NCBI RefSeq assembly: GCF_038181555.1
Contig: NZ_JBBWUA010000015.1
Span: 6,396 to 70,395, forward strand
Direction: 5' to 3'
DNA length: 64,000 nucleotides
DNA from: Desulfitobacterium sp038181555
Lineage (GTDB): Bacteria; Bacillota; Desulfitobacteriia; Desulfitobacteriales; Desulfitobacteriaceae
Shown: positions 7,958 through 17,233 of the stretch, piece after piece
Layout of the letters: every line of letters starts with the position of its first letter
Numbering within the stretch: the stretch's first letter is position 1
Position numbers and translations under genes: made by a program
Notes under the pieces: model-generated
Database searches by the model: none
What the model was told of the DNA's origin: nothing
Seen by the model: the letters and a program-made list of their open reading frames with translations, nothing else

Positions 7958-8620
7958 TTAATAGAACCACAACTTACGGTTCACAGCATCCAAAGTTGCC
8001 TTAACCACAGCTTCTCTTTCGTCATTTTTAACTAAAGCACAACCGACTAAGCTTTGTTCTCCAATAGGTGTAATTAAGCTGAGCACCACCTGTGCGACAT
8101 GATGCTTGCCTAGACGTGTAATCGCTACATCCTCAGTAGCGAAGACCAGCTTATTCGTTAGGGATGTGTGTAAAGCATTGATGGTGGCCTCCACCAAAAG
8201 GCGGAGTTTGGTATAGGTTGTGGAGGTTCCAGAGGCGACACCTTCGTATATCTCATTTCCAATCGAGAGTTCTACCTTTATTTCAGCCTTCGTGTTGATG
8301 GTACGGAGAGATACACTTACGAGCTTTGGTCGCAGTTGTGTACCATCTAGAGAAGGACTGGATGTTTCTGTTTCACTCTCCTGCTGTTCTAGCTGCTCTA
8401 TTTGCACAACACTAATAATTTTATGGTCAATTTCTATACCGAATTGAGCGGCTAACATCGATTCTACATCTCGGACGATTTGTTTTGGGTTTCGATCTGA
8501 ATTCGCAAGTATATGAATTTCGACAATTTCATTGGCTGCATTGGCTTTGATTCTAGTCGATATTACGGAGCGAACCTTTTTTATTGCTTGCTCACAGGGT
8601 GTCCAGGTCGTCTCAGACAT
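7958..8620 (-). CDS. Conserved hypothetical two-part protein
   Basis: A 220-residue protein not recognised by name. The N-terminal part (about 1-85) is an alpha/beta pattern with EIVEIHILANSDRNPKQIVRD and an acidic linker rich in Q, E and S. The C-terminal part (about 105-220) alternates beta strands with the segment LRLLVEATINALHTSL and ends in EAVVKATLDAVNRKLW, resembling small ligand-binding or dimerisation domains. There is no signal peptide or membrane helix. The ATG at 8620 is chosen because GGGAGGAAC lies just before it; a longer frame upstream has no RBS. It precedes the HD-GYP operon by about 140 bases on the same strand. Confidence 0.6.
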   Translation of the reverse strand: MSETTWTPCEQAIKKVRSVISTRIKANAANEIVEIHILANSDRNPKQIVRDVESMLAAQFGIEIDHKIISVVQIEQLEQQESETETSSPSLDGTQLRPKLVSVSLRTINTKAEIKVELSIGNEIYEGVASGTSTTYTKLRLLVEATINALHTSLTNKLVFATEDVAITRLGKHHVAQVVLSLITPIGEQSLVGCALVKNDEREAVVKATLDAVNRKLWFY

Positions 8621-8785
8621 AAAGTTCCTCCCTAAACTGTGATGTTTTTCCAGTTCACCTATTTCGACACTACGCGCCAACATCCCTTCTTAAATTGGCT
8701 TAATTTTTCTAAATACACGAGAAGCCTGAAATTGAAGAAACCAGGTCTAAAAAAAGCCTGGTTTCACTCATAAACATGACACGAG

Positions 8786-10072
8786 TCAAGATGAAGTTGC
8801 GCACTTCTTATACTCTAGTGGCTCACTCTTTAAAAAGATAGTGAGAAAAGCGGCTACAAGGCAGAGAGAAGCAGCAATCAGATAAGCATAGAAGTAACTA
8901 TTGGTGAGATCGACAACGGTTCCAGCCATGAGGGGGCCGAAAACTCCACCCACACCCCAAGCAGTGAAGACCAGTCCGTAGTTAACCCCGCCATTTTTTG
9001 TGCCGAAAAAATCATAGGTGGCTGAGGGGAAGAGAGAAAGGAGTGAACCATAGCTTAAGCCAGTCATGATAGCACCAAGGGCAATCAGGGCGGGGCTGCT
9101 ATAGAAAGCGAAGGCTAGCATATTAAATCCTTGCAGGGTAAAAAAGATGCGCATGGTCCAGCCTCTGCCGATCCGATCCGAGAGCCAGCCTGCTAATACG
9201 CGACCTCCGGCGTTGAAGATGGCCAATAGGGCCACCATGGCAAAGCCCCAAGAGACCCCAGTCTGAAGTTTGGTGATGGTGGAAAGTTGCCCGATGATCA
9301 TGAGACCTGCTGTGGCACCGGCAGCAAACATTAGCCAGAGTAAAAAGAAACGGGAATCCTTAAGCATTTCTTGCCAGGTAAAATCAGTTGCTACAGGTCC
9401 TAGGGATGGTAATGTAGCGCTTGAAGATGTGGAAGCGGAGGTAGGAGTAGAGTCTGGGGAAGAAGGTGTGGATTTCCGAGATGATATTGAGTTGTTGATT
9501 GACGGACTGAGGGGAACTGCGAGGATTTGGGAGAGAGCAACAATGGCGAAGAGGAAAAGTAAACCTTCGATGCGAAAGGCACCCTTGACACCGAAATTGC
9601 CGATGAGAACGTTAGTTAGGGGAGCGATATAGAGGGAAGCGAGGCCAAATCCAGCCACAACAATTCCGGAGATCAGGCCTTTCTTTTGGGGAGGAAACCA
9701 TTTTACAGCGGCCGGAGTAGCTGCTGAATACCCAAGTCCGATACCCATGCCCGCAATCAGACCAAAGGTTAGAATGAGGATAAAGAGCGAATCAGTAAAG
9801 CTGCTCAGAATCAGCCCACCACCGGCAAAAATTCCACCTGCCGTGGCGACCCAACGGGGACCAAAGCGGTCTTGTAAGCGACCGCCGGGTACCATCATCA
9901 GAGCGAATACAGCACAGGCTACGGTATAGGGAAGGGAGGCAGCAGTCTTCGACCAGGCTAACTGCTCCGTTAAGGCAGCGGCAAAAACACTCCAGGTATA
10001 GAGTACTCCTAGGGCCAAATTAATACCCGTGCCGGCTAGGGTCACAGTCCACCCGCGGGTCGTCTTATTCAT
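8786..10072 (-). CDS. OFA-family MFS transporter
   Basis: A 428-residue twelve-helix major facilitator with the oxalate/formate antiporter family N-terminus (GWTVTLAGTGINLALGVLYTWSVF), the loop 2-3 motif PGGRLQDRFGPRW and the matching LAGWLSDRIGRGW in the second half. A Ser/Thr/Pro-rich central cytoplasmic loop separates the two six-helix bundles. Family members exchange small carboxylates; the substrate here is unknown, but the acs gene directly upstream on the same strand suggests acetate or another short-chain acid. The RBS is GGAAAGGAGAG. A palindrome at 10161-10180 lies in its upstream region. Confidence 0.88.
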   Translation of the reverse strand: MNKTTRGWTVTLAGTGINLALGVLYTWSVFAAALTEQLAWSKTAASLPYTVACAVFALMMVPGGRLQDRFGPRWVATAGGIFAGGGLILSSFTDSLFILILTFGLIAGMGIGLGYSAATPAAVKWFPPQKKGLISGIVVAGFGLASLYIAPLTNVLIGNFGVKGAFRIEGLLFLFAIVALSQILAVPLSPSINNSISSRKSTPSSPDSTPTSASTSSSATLPSLGPVATDFTWQEMLKDSRFFLLWLMFAAGATAGLMIIGQLSTITKLQTGVSWGFAMVALLAIFNAGGRVLAGWLSDRIGRGWTMRIFFTLQGFNMLAFAFYSSPALIALGAIMTGLSYGSLLSLFPSATYDFFGTKNGGVNYGLVFTAWGVGGVFGPLMAGTVVDLTNSYFYAYLIAASLCLVAAFLTIFLKSEPLEYKKCATSS

Positions 10073-10160
10073 AGTCTCTCTCCTTTCCTTAGAAGGGGAA
10101 TAATGTGAATTATCGAGGTGACTTTGTAAGAAAGGCTTAGGTCCAAAGTGGAATTGGATT

Positions 10161-10180
10161 AATATGACCTAAGTCATATT
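10161..10180 (-). promoter_or_regulatory. Possible CRP/FNR-type operator upstream of the transporter gene
   Basis: A perfect 20-bp palindrome, AATATGAC-CTAA-GTCATATT, about 90-108 bases before the transporter start. Five-base half-sites separated by four bases (ATGAC-N4-GTCAT) match the geometry of FNR-type sites, although the half-site sequence differs from FNR. The remaining bases of 10073-10407 hold the acs terminator and a tandem repeat. Confidence 0.4.
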
Positions 10181-10257
10181 TCTGTCGGTTTATTTAGTCA
10201 GAGTCTTTGACATTAATCTCCGAGATTCTAAGGAAGTAATGTGTGATAGAGTCAGAG

Positions 10258-10286
10258 AAAGGCTAGGGGGAAAACCCTAGCCTTTT
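10258..10286 (-). terminator. Probable acs terminator
   Basis: An 11-bp stem (AAAGGCTAGGG / CCCTAGCCTTT) with a six-base loop lies between the acs stop and the transporter start, with short T-runs on both sides. Confidence 0.65.
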
Positions 10287-10310
10287 AATTCGTAAGTCCG
10301 TTCAAACTCT

Positions 10311-10390
10311 CTCAGAGTCCATCAGAGTCCATCAGAGTCCATCAGAGTCCATCAAGGCACTTCAAAGTCCATCAAAGCACTTTCTAAGTC
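10311..10390. repeat. 10-bp tandem repeat
   Basis: About seven to eight units of a 10-mer with consensus ATCAGAGTCC. Three central copies are identical and those nearer the acs stop are degraded (ATCAAGGCAC, TTCAAAGTCC, ATCAAAGCAC). It is a short intergenic minisatellite with no evident function. Confidence 0.85.
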
Positions 10391-10407
10391 CTAGCTATGA
10401 GCCTGGC

Positions 10408-12342
10408 TTAATCCTGATAGCTGGCTTTAAGCATATTGATGACAGAAACATCCGATAAGGTGGTGGTATCACCAATGGCACGACCCTCGGCAATATCCCT
10501 TAAGAGGCGACGCATGATTTTACCGCTTCGTGTCTTGGGCAGTTCAGCCGTAAAGAAGATATCATCAGGACGGGCTAGGGCTCCTATTTTTTGGGCCACA
10601 TGCTTTTTAAGGATATTGACAAACTGCGGGCTAACCTCGATGCCTTCCTTTAGGGTGACAAAGGCAGCAAGGGCTTGCCCTTTGATCTCATGATGTTTGC
10701 CGATACAAGCTGCTTCGGCAACGGAGGGATGATCGACCAAAGCGCTTTCCACTTCCATCGTACCAATCCGATGTCCTGAGACATTGATGACATCGTCTAC
10801 GCGACCCATAATCCAGAAGTAGCCGTCCTTATCCCATTTTGCACCGTCGCCGGGGAAATAGATGCCCGGCCAGTTGCCAAAATAGGTCTTCTCAAAGCGA
10901 TCATTGTCGCCGTAAACTCCGCGAAGCATAGCAGGCCATGGTTCTTTGATGGCCAAGTAGCCTCCGCTCCCCTTGGGCACAGAATGGCCGTCGCTATCGA
11001 CTACCTCGATCTTGACACCGGGGAAGGGTGTCGTACAGGAGCCGGGCTTTAGGGAGGTGATGCCGGGAAGGGGAGTCATCATGATCATGCCGGTTTCGGT
11101 TTGCCACCAGGTATCCACGATGGGGCATCTTTCTCCACCAATATATTTGTAATACCACATCCAGGCTTCGGGGTTGATGGGCTCGCCCACCGTACCGAGG
11201 AGTCGTAGACTGGAAAGATCCCGACTTTGGGGATACTGTGGTCCCCATTTCATGAAGGTACGAATGGCGGTAGGCGCTGTATAGAGAATGGAGACCTTGT
11301 ATTTTTCAACGATTTCCCAGAAACGATCTCGCTGTGGATAATCAGGGCTTCCTTCATACATGACGACTGTAGCACCATTAGCAAGGGGACCGTAGACGAT
11401 ATAGGAATGTCCGGTGACCCAGCCTACGTCCGCCGTGCACCAATATACATCCTCTTCTTTCAGGTCAAAAACCATGCGATGGGTGGAGGATACACCGACC
11501 ATGTAGCCACCGGTGGTATGAACGACTCCTTTGGGTTTGCCGGTGGTTCCGCTAGTGTAAAGAATAAATAGCATATCTTCGGCATCCATGGGCTCAGCCG
11601 GGCAGACGGAGGAGGCTTTTTTCATTTCCTCGTGATACCAGAGATCCCGACCCTCTTTCATCTGAACGGGTTGATGGGTACGCTGGATAACGAAGACGTG
11701 ATCGACACAGTCCACACCTTCCAGTGCTGCGTCCGCATTGTCCTTGAGGGGGATCGTGTTGCCACGGCGGAAGCTACCATCTGAGGTGATGATGGCTTTA
11801 GCTTGGGCATCAATCACGCGATCGCGCAGGGAATCGTAGCTAAAACCGCCAAAGACCACACTGTGGGGAGCCCCGATGCGGGCGCAGGCCAGCATGGAAA
11901 TCACGGCTTCGGGGATCATCGGCAGATAGATCGTGACGCGGTCGCCCTTTTCTATGCCATTGGCCTTTAAAACATTAGCGAATTTGCAGACTTCTCGATG
12001 AAGGTCCTGATAGGTAAGAACGCGGCTATCCCCGTTTTCCCCCTCAAAGACGAGGGCTGCTTTATTGCGATGCCAATCACTAAGATGGCGATCCAGACAG
12101 TTATAGGAAGCATTGAGCTTGCCGTCGACAAACCACTTGGCATAAGGAGCATTCCACTCGAGAGTTTTTTCCCAAGGACTGAACCAATTAAGGGTCTTCG
12201 CTTGTTCTTCCCAAAAAGCTAAATGATTATGACCTTGGTCATATATTGCATCGCTTTGAATCACAGCGCTTCTTCGAAATGCTTCATGAGGTGTAAATTC
12301 TCGATTTTCATTGAGCAGAGCCTCAAGATTACTTTCCAACAT
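10408..12342 (-). CDS. acsA: Acetyl-CoA synthetase (AMP-forming)
   Basis: A 644-residue enzyme that activates acetate to acetyl-CoA through acetyl-AMP; length is typical of Acs. It shows the N-terminal YNCLDRHL segment, the P-loop-like LYTSGTTGKPKGV (about 265-277), the adenylation motifs VDTWWQTETGM and YFPGDGAKWD, the hinge region MGRVDDVINVSGHRI and the C-terminal PKTRSGKIMRRLLR containing the acetylatable lysine. The ATG at 12342 is used because GAGGGAGGAATAACT precedes it; the in-frame ATG 21 bases upstream lacks a site. It may work with the carboxylate transporter downstream. Confidence 0.96.
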   Translation of the reverse strand: MLESNLEALLNENREFTPHEAFRRSAVIQSDAIYDQGHNHLAFWEEQAKTLNWFSPWEKTLEWNAPYAKWFVDGKLNASYNCLDRHLSDWHRNKAALVFEGENGDSRVLTYQDLHREVCKFANVLKANGIEKGDRVTIYLPMIPEAVISMLACARIGAPHSVVFGGFSYDSLRDRVIDAQAKAIITSDGSFRRGNTIPLKDNADAALEGVDCVDHVFVIQRTHQPVQMKEGRDLWYHEEMKKASSVCPAEPMDAEDMLFILYTSGTTGKPKGVVHTTGGYMVGVSSTHRMVFDLKEEDVYWCTADVGWVTGHSYIVYGPLANGATVVMYEGSPDYPQRDRFWEIVEKYKVSILYTAPTAIRTFMKWGPQYPQSRDLSSLRLLGTVGEPINPEAWMWYYKYIGGERCPIVDTWWQTETGMIMMTPLPGITSLKPGSCTTPFPGVKIEVVDSDGHSVPKGSGGYLAIKEPWPAMLRGVYGDNDRFEKTYFGNWPGIYFPGDGAKWDKDGYFWIMGRVDDVINVSGHRIGTMEVESALVDHPSVAEAACIGKHHEIKGQALAAFVTLKEGIEVSPQFVNILKKHVAQKIGALARPDDIFFTAELPKTRSGKIMRRLLRDIAEGRAIGDTTTLSDVSVINMLKASYQD

Positions 12343-12868
12343 AGTTATTCCTCCCTCTATCATCCCGCAATTATCTCTCTAGTTCCTTTAATTTACTGCA
12401 TTCTATCAAAGGAACCGCAGGAAGAACACGGAATCAGGGTAGAAAACCAAAGAATGGAGATTAACGGAGATTTCTGACAGGTTATCCGTTTCACAAGTCG
12501 TAAGATGGAAATTCAGGTCGGGCGAATGGTCGATTTTCACAGGGTAACGGGAACGGTGGAAATTTGCTGGGTCAAAGGCGTCTTGACGCGATTGAACGGT
12601 CGTTTTAATATGTACGAGAGGGGTAAAACTAGGTAAAACGCACATAATCGGTGTTAAAGCCGATGAAAACCGAATAGCTTTGAAAGTTTTGTTGCTAGAT
12701 AGGAATAATAAGCCAATCAAACCGAATAGCTTAAGAATCTTAGTCGCTAATACGAAAAGTAAGCCGATCAAAACAAATAGTTTTTAAAGTCTTGTCCTCA
12801 AATAGGGATAGTAAGATAAAAGTAAAAGTAACTATAAACTAAATGGTAATAGATGAAGGAGAACTTCC
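12343..12868. other. Intergenic spacer between acsA and truA
   Basis: A 526-base divergent spacer. Both strands carry open stretches but no RBS-supported gene was found. The half near truA contains the imperfect tandem repeat listed separately. Promoters for both genes should lie here, but no clear -35/-10 pair could be assigned. Confidence 0.55.
12657..12812. repeat. Imperfect 51-53 bp tandem repeat, three units
   Basis: Three units begin at about 12657, 12710 and 12761 with AAGCCGATGAAAACCGAATAG, AAGCCAATCAAACCGAATAG and AAGCCGATCAAAACAAATAG respectively, each followed by a diverged tail with a conserved AGGAATA/GGGATAGT-like end. They lie upstream of truA. Confidence 0.75.
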
Positions 12869-13678
12869 TTGAGTGAAATAACAACAGAAATGAACCAACG
12901 CAATATCGCCTTGAAAGTAGCCTATGATGGAACCCATTATCACGGATTTCAACGTCAGCCGGAGTTTCATGGCCCCACTGTGCAAGGATCTTTGGAGTCG
13001 GTATGGGCCGAGCTGGTGGAAGAAGTAGTCACCCTGAATATGGCAGGTCGAACTGACAAAGGGGTCCATGCAACGGGGCAAGTTGTTAATTTTCAGACCT
13101 CAACCCGCATTCCTGTGGATAAAATCCCTAAGGCCATGAATAGCTTGTTGCCCCGAGACATTCGGGTCTTCGAAGCTGAGGAAGTGGCTGAAAGCTTCCA
13201 TGCCCGTTTTTCAGCCCGCTGGAAACGCTATGATTATCAGATAGATAACCATAAGATAGCGGATGTCTTTAATCGCCTTTACGCTGTGCATGTACCGGTC
13301 CCCCTGGACTGGCAAAAGATGCAGCAGGCCGCTCAATTGATGGTAGGTCGGCATAATTTTAAAGCCTTCTCCTCCGTGGGTGGGAACAGTAAGACCTTTG
13401 AACGCACCCTTTATGTTTGCCAAGTAACCGAGCATCAAGGACTTATCCGGATTACCTGTATCGGCGATGGGTTTCTGTATAATATGGTGCGCATTATTGC
13501 CGGCACCCTTATTTATGTAGGGAGAAAACGCATTCCACCGGAAGCGATCCCTGGTATTCTCGAACGGGGGGAACGGAAACGTGGGGGACCCACGGCAGCT
13601 CCGCGAGGACTTACTCTGAGCTATGTCCACTATGGAGAAGAACTGCCCAAGGATATTTTTCCAGAGTTTTATCAGTGA
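12869..13678 (+). CDS. truA: tRNA pseudouridine(38-40) synthase
   Basis: A 269-residue TruA that converts uridines 38-40 of the tRNA anticodon stem to pseudouridine. It has the N-terminal VAYDGTHYHGFQRQP motif, the catalytic-aspartate motif AGRTDKGVHA (about 61-70), the RRYDY-like WKRYDYQID and the C-terminal FLYNMVRIIAGTLI segment. Start is TTG with AAGGAGA about 7 bases upstream. In many Firmicutes truA sits directly before rplM-rpsI; here those genes are about 50 kb away. Confidence 0.95.
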   Translation: MSEITTEMNQRNIALKVAYDGTHYHGFQRQPEFHGPTVQGSLESVWAELVEEVVTLNMAGRTDKGVHATGQVVNFQTSTRIPVDKIPKAMNSLLPRDIRVFEAEEVAESFHARFSARWKRYDYQIDNHKIADVFNRLYAVHVPVPLDWQKMQQAAQLMVGRHNFKAFSSVGGNSKTFERTLYVCQVTEHQGLIRITCIGDGFLYNMVRIIAGTLIYVGRKRIPPEAIPGILERGERKRGGPTAAPRGLTLSYVHYGEELPKDIFPEFYQ

Positions 13679-13739
13679 ACCCATCCGCTTGTCTAATAGG
13701 ATCTAATAAAGTCAAATGCATCATGGGGAGGTGTGCAGC

Positions 13740-15377
13740 TTGAATTATACTTTGCCTGAGGTAGCGACTCTGGGGCGTTTTCTTGAACAGCAGAGGATTG
13801 AACCTCTCCGGGAGGATGCGCTCTTTCAGGAGGAGATGCTGGCTCTACCGATTCAAACGATATTCTTTGGTGATTCAAAGGGTACGTCGATCGATAAGCC
13901 ATTAAGCTTGCCCTTAGTTGGTAAGCATTTAAACCTAGAATGTGAGGGGAAACTCCTTCGTTTTCGTATAACAGATGGTCAGAGGAAGAATCAAGGATAT
14001 CCTACCGAGCTTGATCCAGGGAATCGGGCTGACAATACCCAAGGAAGCTTTATGTGCCCACTCCCTATGAATTGGGAAGATTTTCGTGCGCAAGTGACTG
14101 ACTGGGTGGAGCGGGAAAAGGGAAGAATCCTTGGTGCCTGTGAAGATTTCACCAGGCATTTAACCGAGCTGATCACGAGGGGATATGGGTTGAGTATTCT
14201 GACCGAGCTTAAAAAAAGTCTGGGAATTGACCTTTTTCTTTTGGATAAACACTTTAAGGTACTGACTTGGGAAGGTGGGGAGCGTCTGCCCCTTAATCCC
14301 ATTGCCTTTGTGACACCGAAGCTGTCCAACTTTAAAACCATGGACTTAATGCCGGAAACCCCCCTGAGTCTAGGAAAATGGAATGATCCTCAGTATAGGG
14401 ACGTCCCTCTAAGCTGGTATCCTTTGGCAGGACAACAAGGAGTTTTGGGATATATAGGTTTAGGGATAGATTATGAGGAGCTCAATCCTGTGGGAAGGCT
14501 ATACCTCTATAAGACAGCGGTCTTGCTTTATTTTGAGCTGGCTAAAGCCCAATCCGTCGAGGATACGGAACGCCAGCATTATCGGGATTTTCTTTTTGAT
14601 CTTCTCTATAATAACTTTGATTCTCTGGAAGTGGTGCAGTCACGGGGCAAGCTTTGGGGAATGGATCTGACTAAACCTCATATGGTGATCGTTGGCGAGA
14701 TTCCGGGCTATGATCCGGATTCGGCGGATCGGGTGGCTTTTCAAGAGCTTTTAGATACAGTGGCCCTGATTCTACGGAACCAGCCTCGGACCATCTTCTT
14801 AGAACGCAACGATCAGATTGTGCTCCTTTACCCCTTGGAAGGGATGATACCCTTAAGCCAATGGGAAGCCACAGCTAAAAGACTTCTCAGTCCTCTTAAG
14901 ACCTTACCCGGAAGCCACCATGAGGAACGGTCCATGATGTTTGGGGTGGGCAATCTTTATGATTCCGCGCGTTATATCCACCGCAGTTTTCAAGAAGCCA
15001 AGTCGGCTTTGGAGCTGGGGCAATTGTTTAATCTCCAAGAGCGGGTCATTTTATTTCAGGATCTTGGGGTAATGCGGCTTTTAATGAAACTCGAGGAACA
15101 GGAGCTGGAGGATTTTCGCAATGAGGTGTTAGGTCCTTTGCTTAAGTTCGATCAAGAAAACAATCTTCATCTGGAGGAGACCCTGTTAGCCTATCTCGCC
15201 TCGGATGGAGATTTGAATGTGGCAGGGGATCGGTTGTATCTCCATCCCAACACCTTGCGCTATCGTTTGAAAAAGGTTGCCGAGGTTCTGGATCGAGATC
15301 TAGGTAGCTTGGAAAACCGTATGAATTTGTTTATCGCTCTAAAAATCGGTCGTCTTAAGTCCTTGTGGCAAGAATAA
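13740..15377 (+). CDS. PucR/CdaR-type transcriptional regulator
   Basis: A roughly 545-residue regulator. The N-terminal half (about 1-270) is a divergent sensory region. A central GGDEF-like CdaR region (about 285-430, MVIVGEIPGY... FLERNDQIVLLYPLEG) and a C-terminal PucR helix-turn-helix (DGDLNVAGDRLYLHPNTLRYRLKKV) follow. Such proteins control carbon or purine use and are often encoded next to their targets, but no obvious target adjoins. The TTG at 13740 is preferred because GGGGAGG sits 9 bases upstream; an ATG at 13716 has no site. Confidence 0.8.
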   Translation: MNYTLPEVATLGRFLEQQRIEPLREDALFQEEMLALPIQTIFFGDSKGTSIDKPLSLPLVGKHLNLECEGKLLRFRITDGQRKNQGYPTELDPGNRADNTQGSFMCPLPMNWEDFRAQVTDWVEREKGRILGACEDFTRHLTELITRGYGLSILTELKKSLGIDLFLLDKHFKVLTWEGGERLPLNPIAFVTPKLSNFKTMDLMPETPLSLGKWNDPQYRDVPLSWYPLAGQQGVLGYIGLGIDYEELNPVGRLYLYKTAVLLYFELAKAQSVEDTERQHYRDFLFDLLYNNFDSLEVVQSRGKLWGMDLTKPHMVIVGEIPGYDPDSADRVAFQELLDTVALILRNQPRTIFLERNDQIVLLYPLEGMIPLSQWEATAKRLLSPLKTLPGSHHEERSMMFGVGNLYDSARYIHRSFQEAKSALELGQLFNLQERVILFQDLGVMRLLMKLEEQELEDFRNEVLGPLLKFDQENNLHLEETLLAYLASDGDLNVAGDRLYLHPNTLRYRLKKVAEVLDRDLGSLENRMNLFIALKIGRLKSLWQE

Positions 15378-15476
15378 ACCATGCTGTAGAGTTAGAATAA
15401 TCACATGACCTTCAAATGGGACATAACATGTTAAGAAGAAGTCTGCTTAACATTAAGTTCAAAACAGGAGAGGGTT

Positions 15477-17033
15477 ATGGAAAAAAAGAGAGTATTAATC
15501 GGAAGTCCGATCCGACAAAACCCCCAAATACTGAAAGAATTCTTGGACTCTCTGTGCTGTCTCGATCAAGAGGATTTGGAATTGAGCTATATCTTTGTTG
15601 ATGATAACGAGAGTGAAGAAGCTAGCAGGCAGTTACTGAGCTTTGAGGAGAATGGCTTGACCACCCTGATTAAAGGGGAGAAGGCTGATAAGCTGCGGGG
15701 GAACTATGTATGTGACGATATCACCCACTATTGGCAGGAGCATCTGATCTGGAAGGTAGCCGGGTTTAAAAATCTCATGATCGAAAAGGCTCTGCAGTCG
15801 GGGTATGATTATCTGTTTTTGATTGATTCGGATTTAGTCCTGCATCCGGCAACGCTTCAACACCTTGTGAAGACAGGAAAAGACATTATTTCGGAAATTT
15901 TCTGGACCTCGTGGTATCCGGCGAGTCCGGAGCTTCCCAATGTATGGCTTTATGATCACTACGACATGTCTCTTCGGCAAAGGGGAGAAAATCTAAGCCA
16001 GGAAGATATGGATGCGAGAATGCAGGGGTTTGTTGATCGGTTGAGAAAACCCGGTATCTACGAAGTAGGGGGACTGGGAGCCTGTACCCTGATGAGTCGT
16101 CAAGCTTTGCAGGCAGGAATCAGTTTTAGTGAAATAAAAAATCTGACCCTCTGGGGAGAAGATCGGCATTTTTGTGTAAGGGCCAATGCCTTAGGCTTAA
16201 GTCTGTGGGTGGACACCCATTATCCGGCCTATCATATCTACCGGGAATCATCACTGGCAGGGGTTGAGGAGTTTAAGGCAATCTGTAAAGGGGAAATGCC
16301 GCCAAGTCAGGTGAACTACACCATTAAAGAGCGGCATACACCGAAACTTACCTTATCCATGGTCATGAAAAATGAAGCGGACAGATATTTGTGGAAGGTG
16401 CTTCAGGAGCACAAAAACTACATCGATGAAGCGGTGATCATCGATGATGGAAGTACGGATAACAGTATAGAGCTATGCCGAAGCATACTTGAAGGGATCC
16501 CTCTGCATATCATTCAGAATTCGGCTTCTAAATTTTCCAATGAGGTCGAGCTTAGGAAGCAGCAATGGAATGCTACTGTGGCAACCCATCCGGAATGGAT
16601 CTTAAACCTTGATAGCGATGAATTCTTCGAGAATAGGTTTAGGCAGGAGGTCAGGATGTTGATCGAGGATCCTGACGCTGATGTATGGTATTTCAGACTT
16701 TACGACTTTTGGAACGAGAACCATTACCGGGAAGATGAATATTGGAATGCTCAATCCACCTATCGGCCCTTTTTGGTGCGCTACAGATCAGGTTTTGTTG
16801 CTGATTGGAATGAATTTACCCAGCATTGTGGCCGATTCCCTAAAAACATCATGAATCTCCCTTACAAATTATCGCCATTAAGGCTAAAGCATTTGGGCTG
16901 GGCGGATCCCAAGGATCGTATTCTCAAATATCAGCGATATAGGGAATTGGACCCGGAGGCCCGCTATGGATGGAAAGAGCAGTACGAATCGATTCTTGAC
17001 CCCAATCCAAGAGTGGTAAAATGGGAGGAATAA
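15477..17033 (+). CDS. Tandem-domain glycosyltransferase (two GT-A-like domains)
   Basis: A 518-residue protein with two glycosyltransferase-like halves. The first (about 1-270) has SYIFVDDNESEE and a DxD-type motif LFLIDSDLVLHP. The second (about 285-518) is a family 2-like domain with LSMVMKNEADRYLWKVL, VIIDDGSTDNS and the DxD motif WILNLDSDEFFENR. There is no signal peptide or membrane helix, so it probably acts in the cytoplasm on a surface polymer or glycoprotein. The acceptor is unknown, and no polysaccharide genes flank it. The RBS ACAGGAGAGGG precedes the ATG. Confidence 0.8.
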   Translation: MEKKRVLIGSPIRQNPQILKEFLDSLCCLDQEDLELSYIFVDDNESEEASRQLLSFEENGLTTLIKGEKADKLRGNYVCDDITHYWQEHLIWKVAGFKNLMIEKALQSGYDYLFLIDSDLVLHPATLQHLVKTGKDIISEIFWTSWYPASPELPNVWLYDHYDMSLRQRGENLSQEDMDARMQGFVDRLRKPGIYEVGGLGACTLMSRQALQAGISFSEIKNLTLWGEDRHFCVRANALGLSLWVDTHYPAYHIYRESSLAGVEEFKAICKGEMPPSQVNYTIKERHTPKLTLSMVMKNEADRYLWKVLQEHKNYIDEAVIIDDGSTDNSIELCRSILEGIPLHIIQNSASKFSNEVELRKQQWNATVATHPEWILNLDSDEFFENRFRQEVRMLIEDPDADVWYFRLYDFWNENHYREDEYWNAQSTYRPFLVRYRSGFVADWNEFTQHCGRFPKNIMNLPYKLSPLRLKHLGWADPKDRILKYQRYRELDPEARYGWKEQYESILDPNPRVVKWEE

Positions 17034-17086
17034 ACCCTTCGAGGAACCATTAAATTAAAAAGTCAAAAGAATTTGACGAATCGTTT

Positions 17087-17120
17087 CCCTTGCACCCTAT
17101 AGAGTGCAAGGGTTTTGTTT
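17087..17120 (+). terminator. Rho-independent terminator after the glycosyltransferase gene
   Basis: A 9-bp perfect stem CCCTTGCAC / GTGCAAGGG with an 8-base loop followed by TTTTGTTTTTT. Confidence 0.9.
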
Positions 17121-17233
17121 TTTATTACAACAGAAGCTAGAAAAATTCATGAAGCTTTATAAAAGGAAACAAGTAAAGTGAAGTCAGACAAAAGAAATAA
17201 TTCACGACATCAAGTAAGCAAAGGAGGGTTCTA

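Noticed and set aside
12406..12771. A 121-codon minus-strand frame with LFGLIGLLF repeats
   Set aside because: It is the tandem repeat read as protein; there is no RBS and no recognisable domain.
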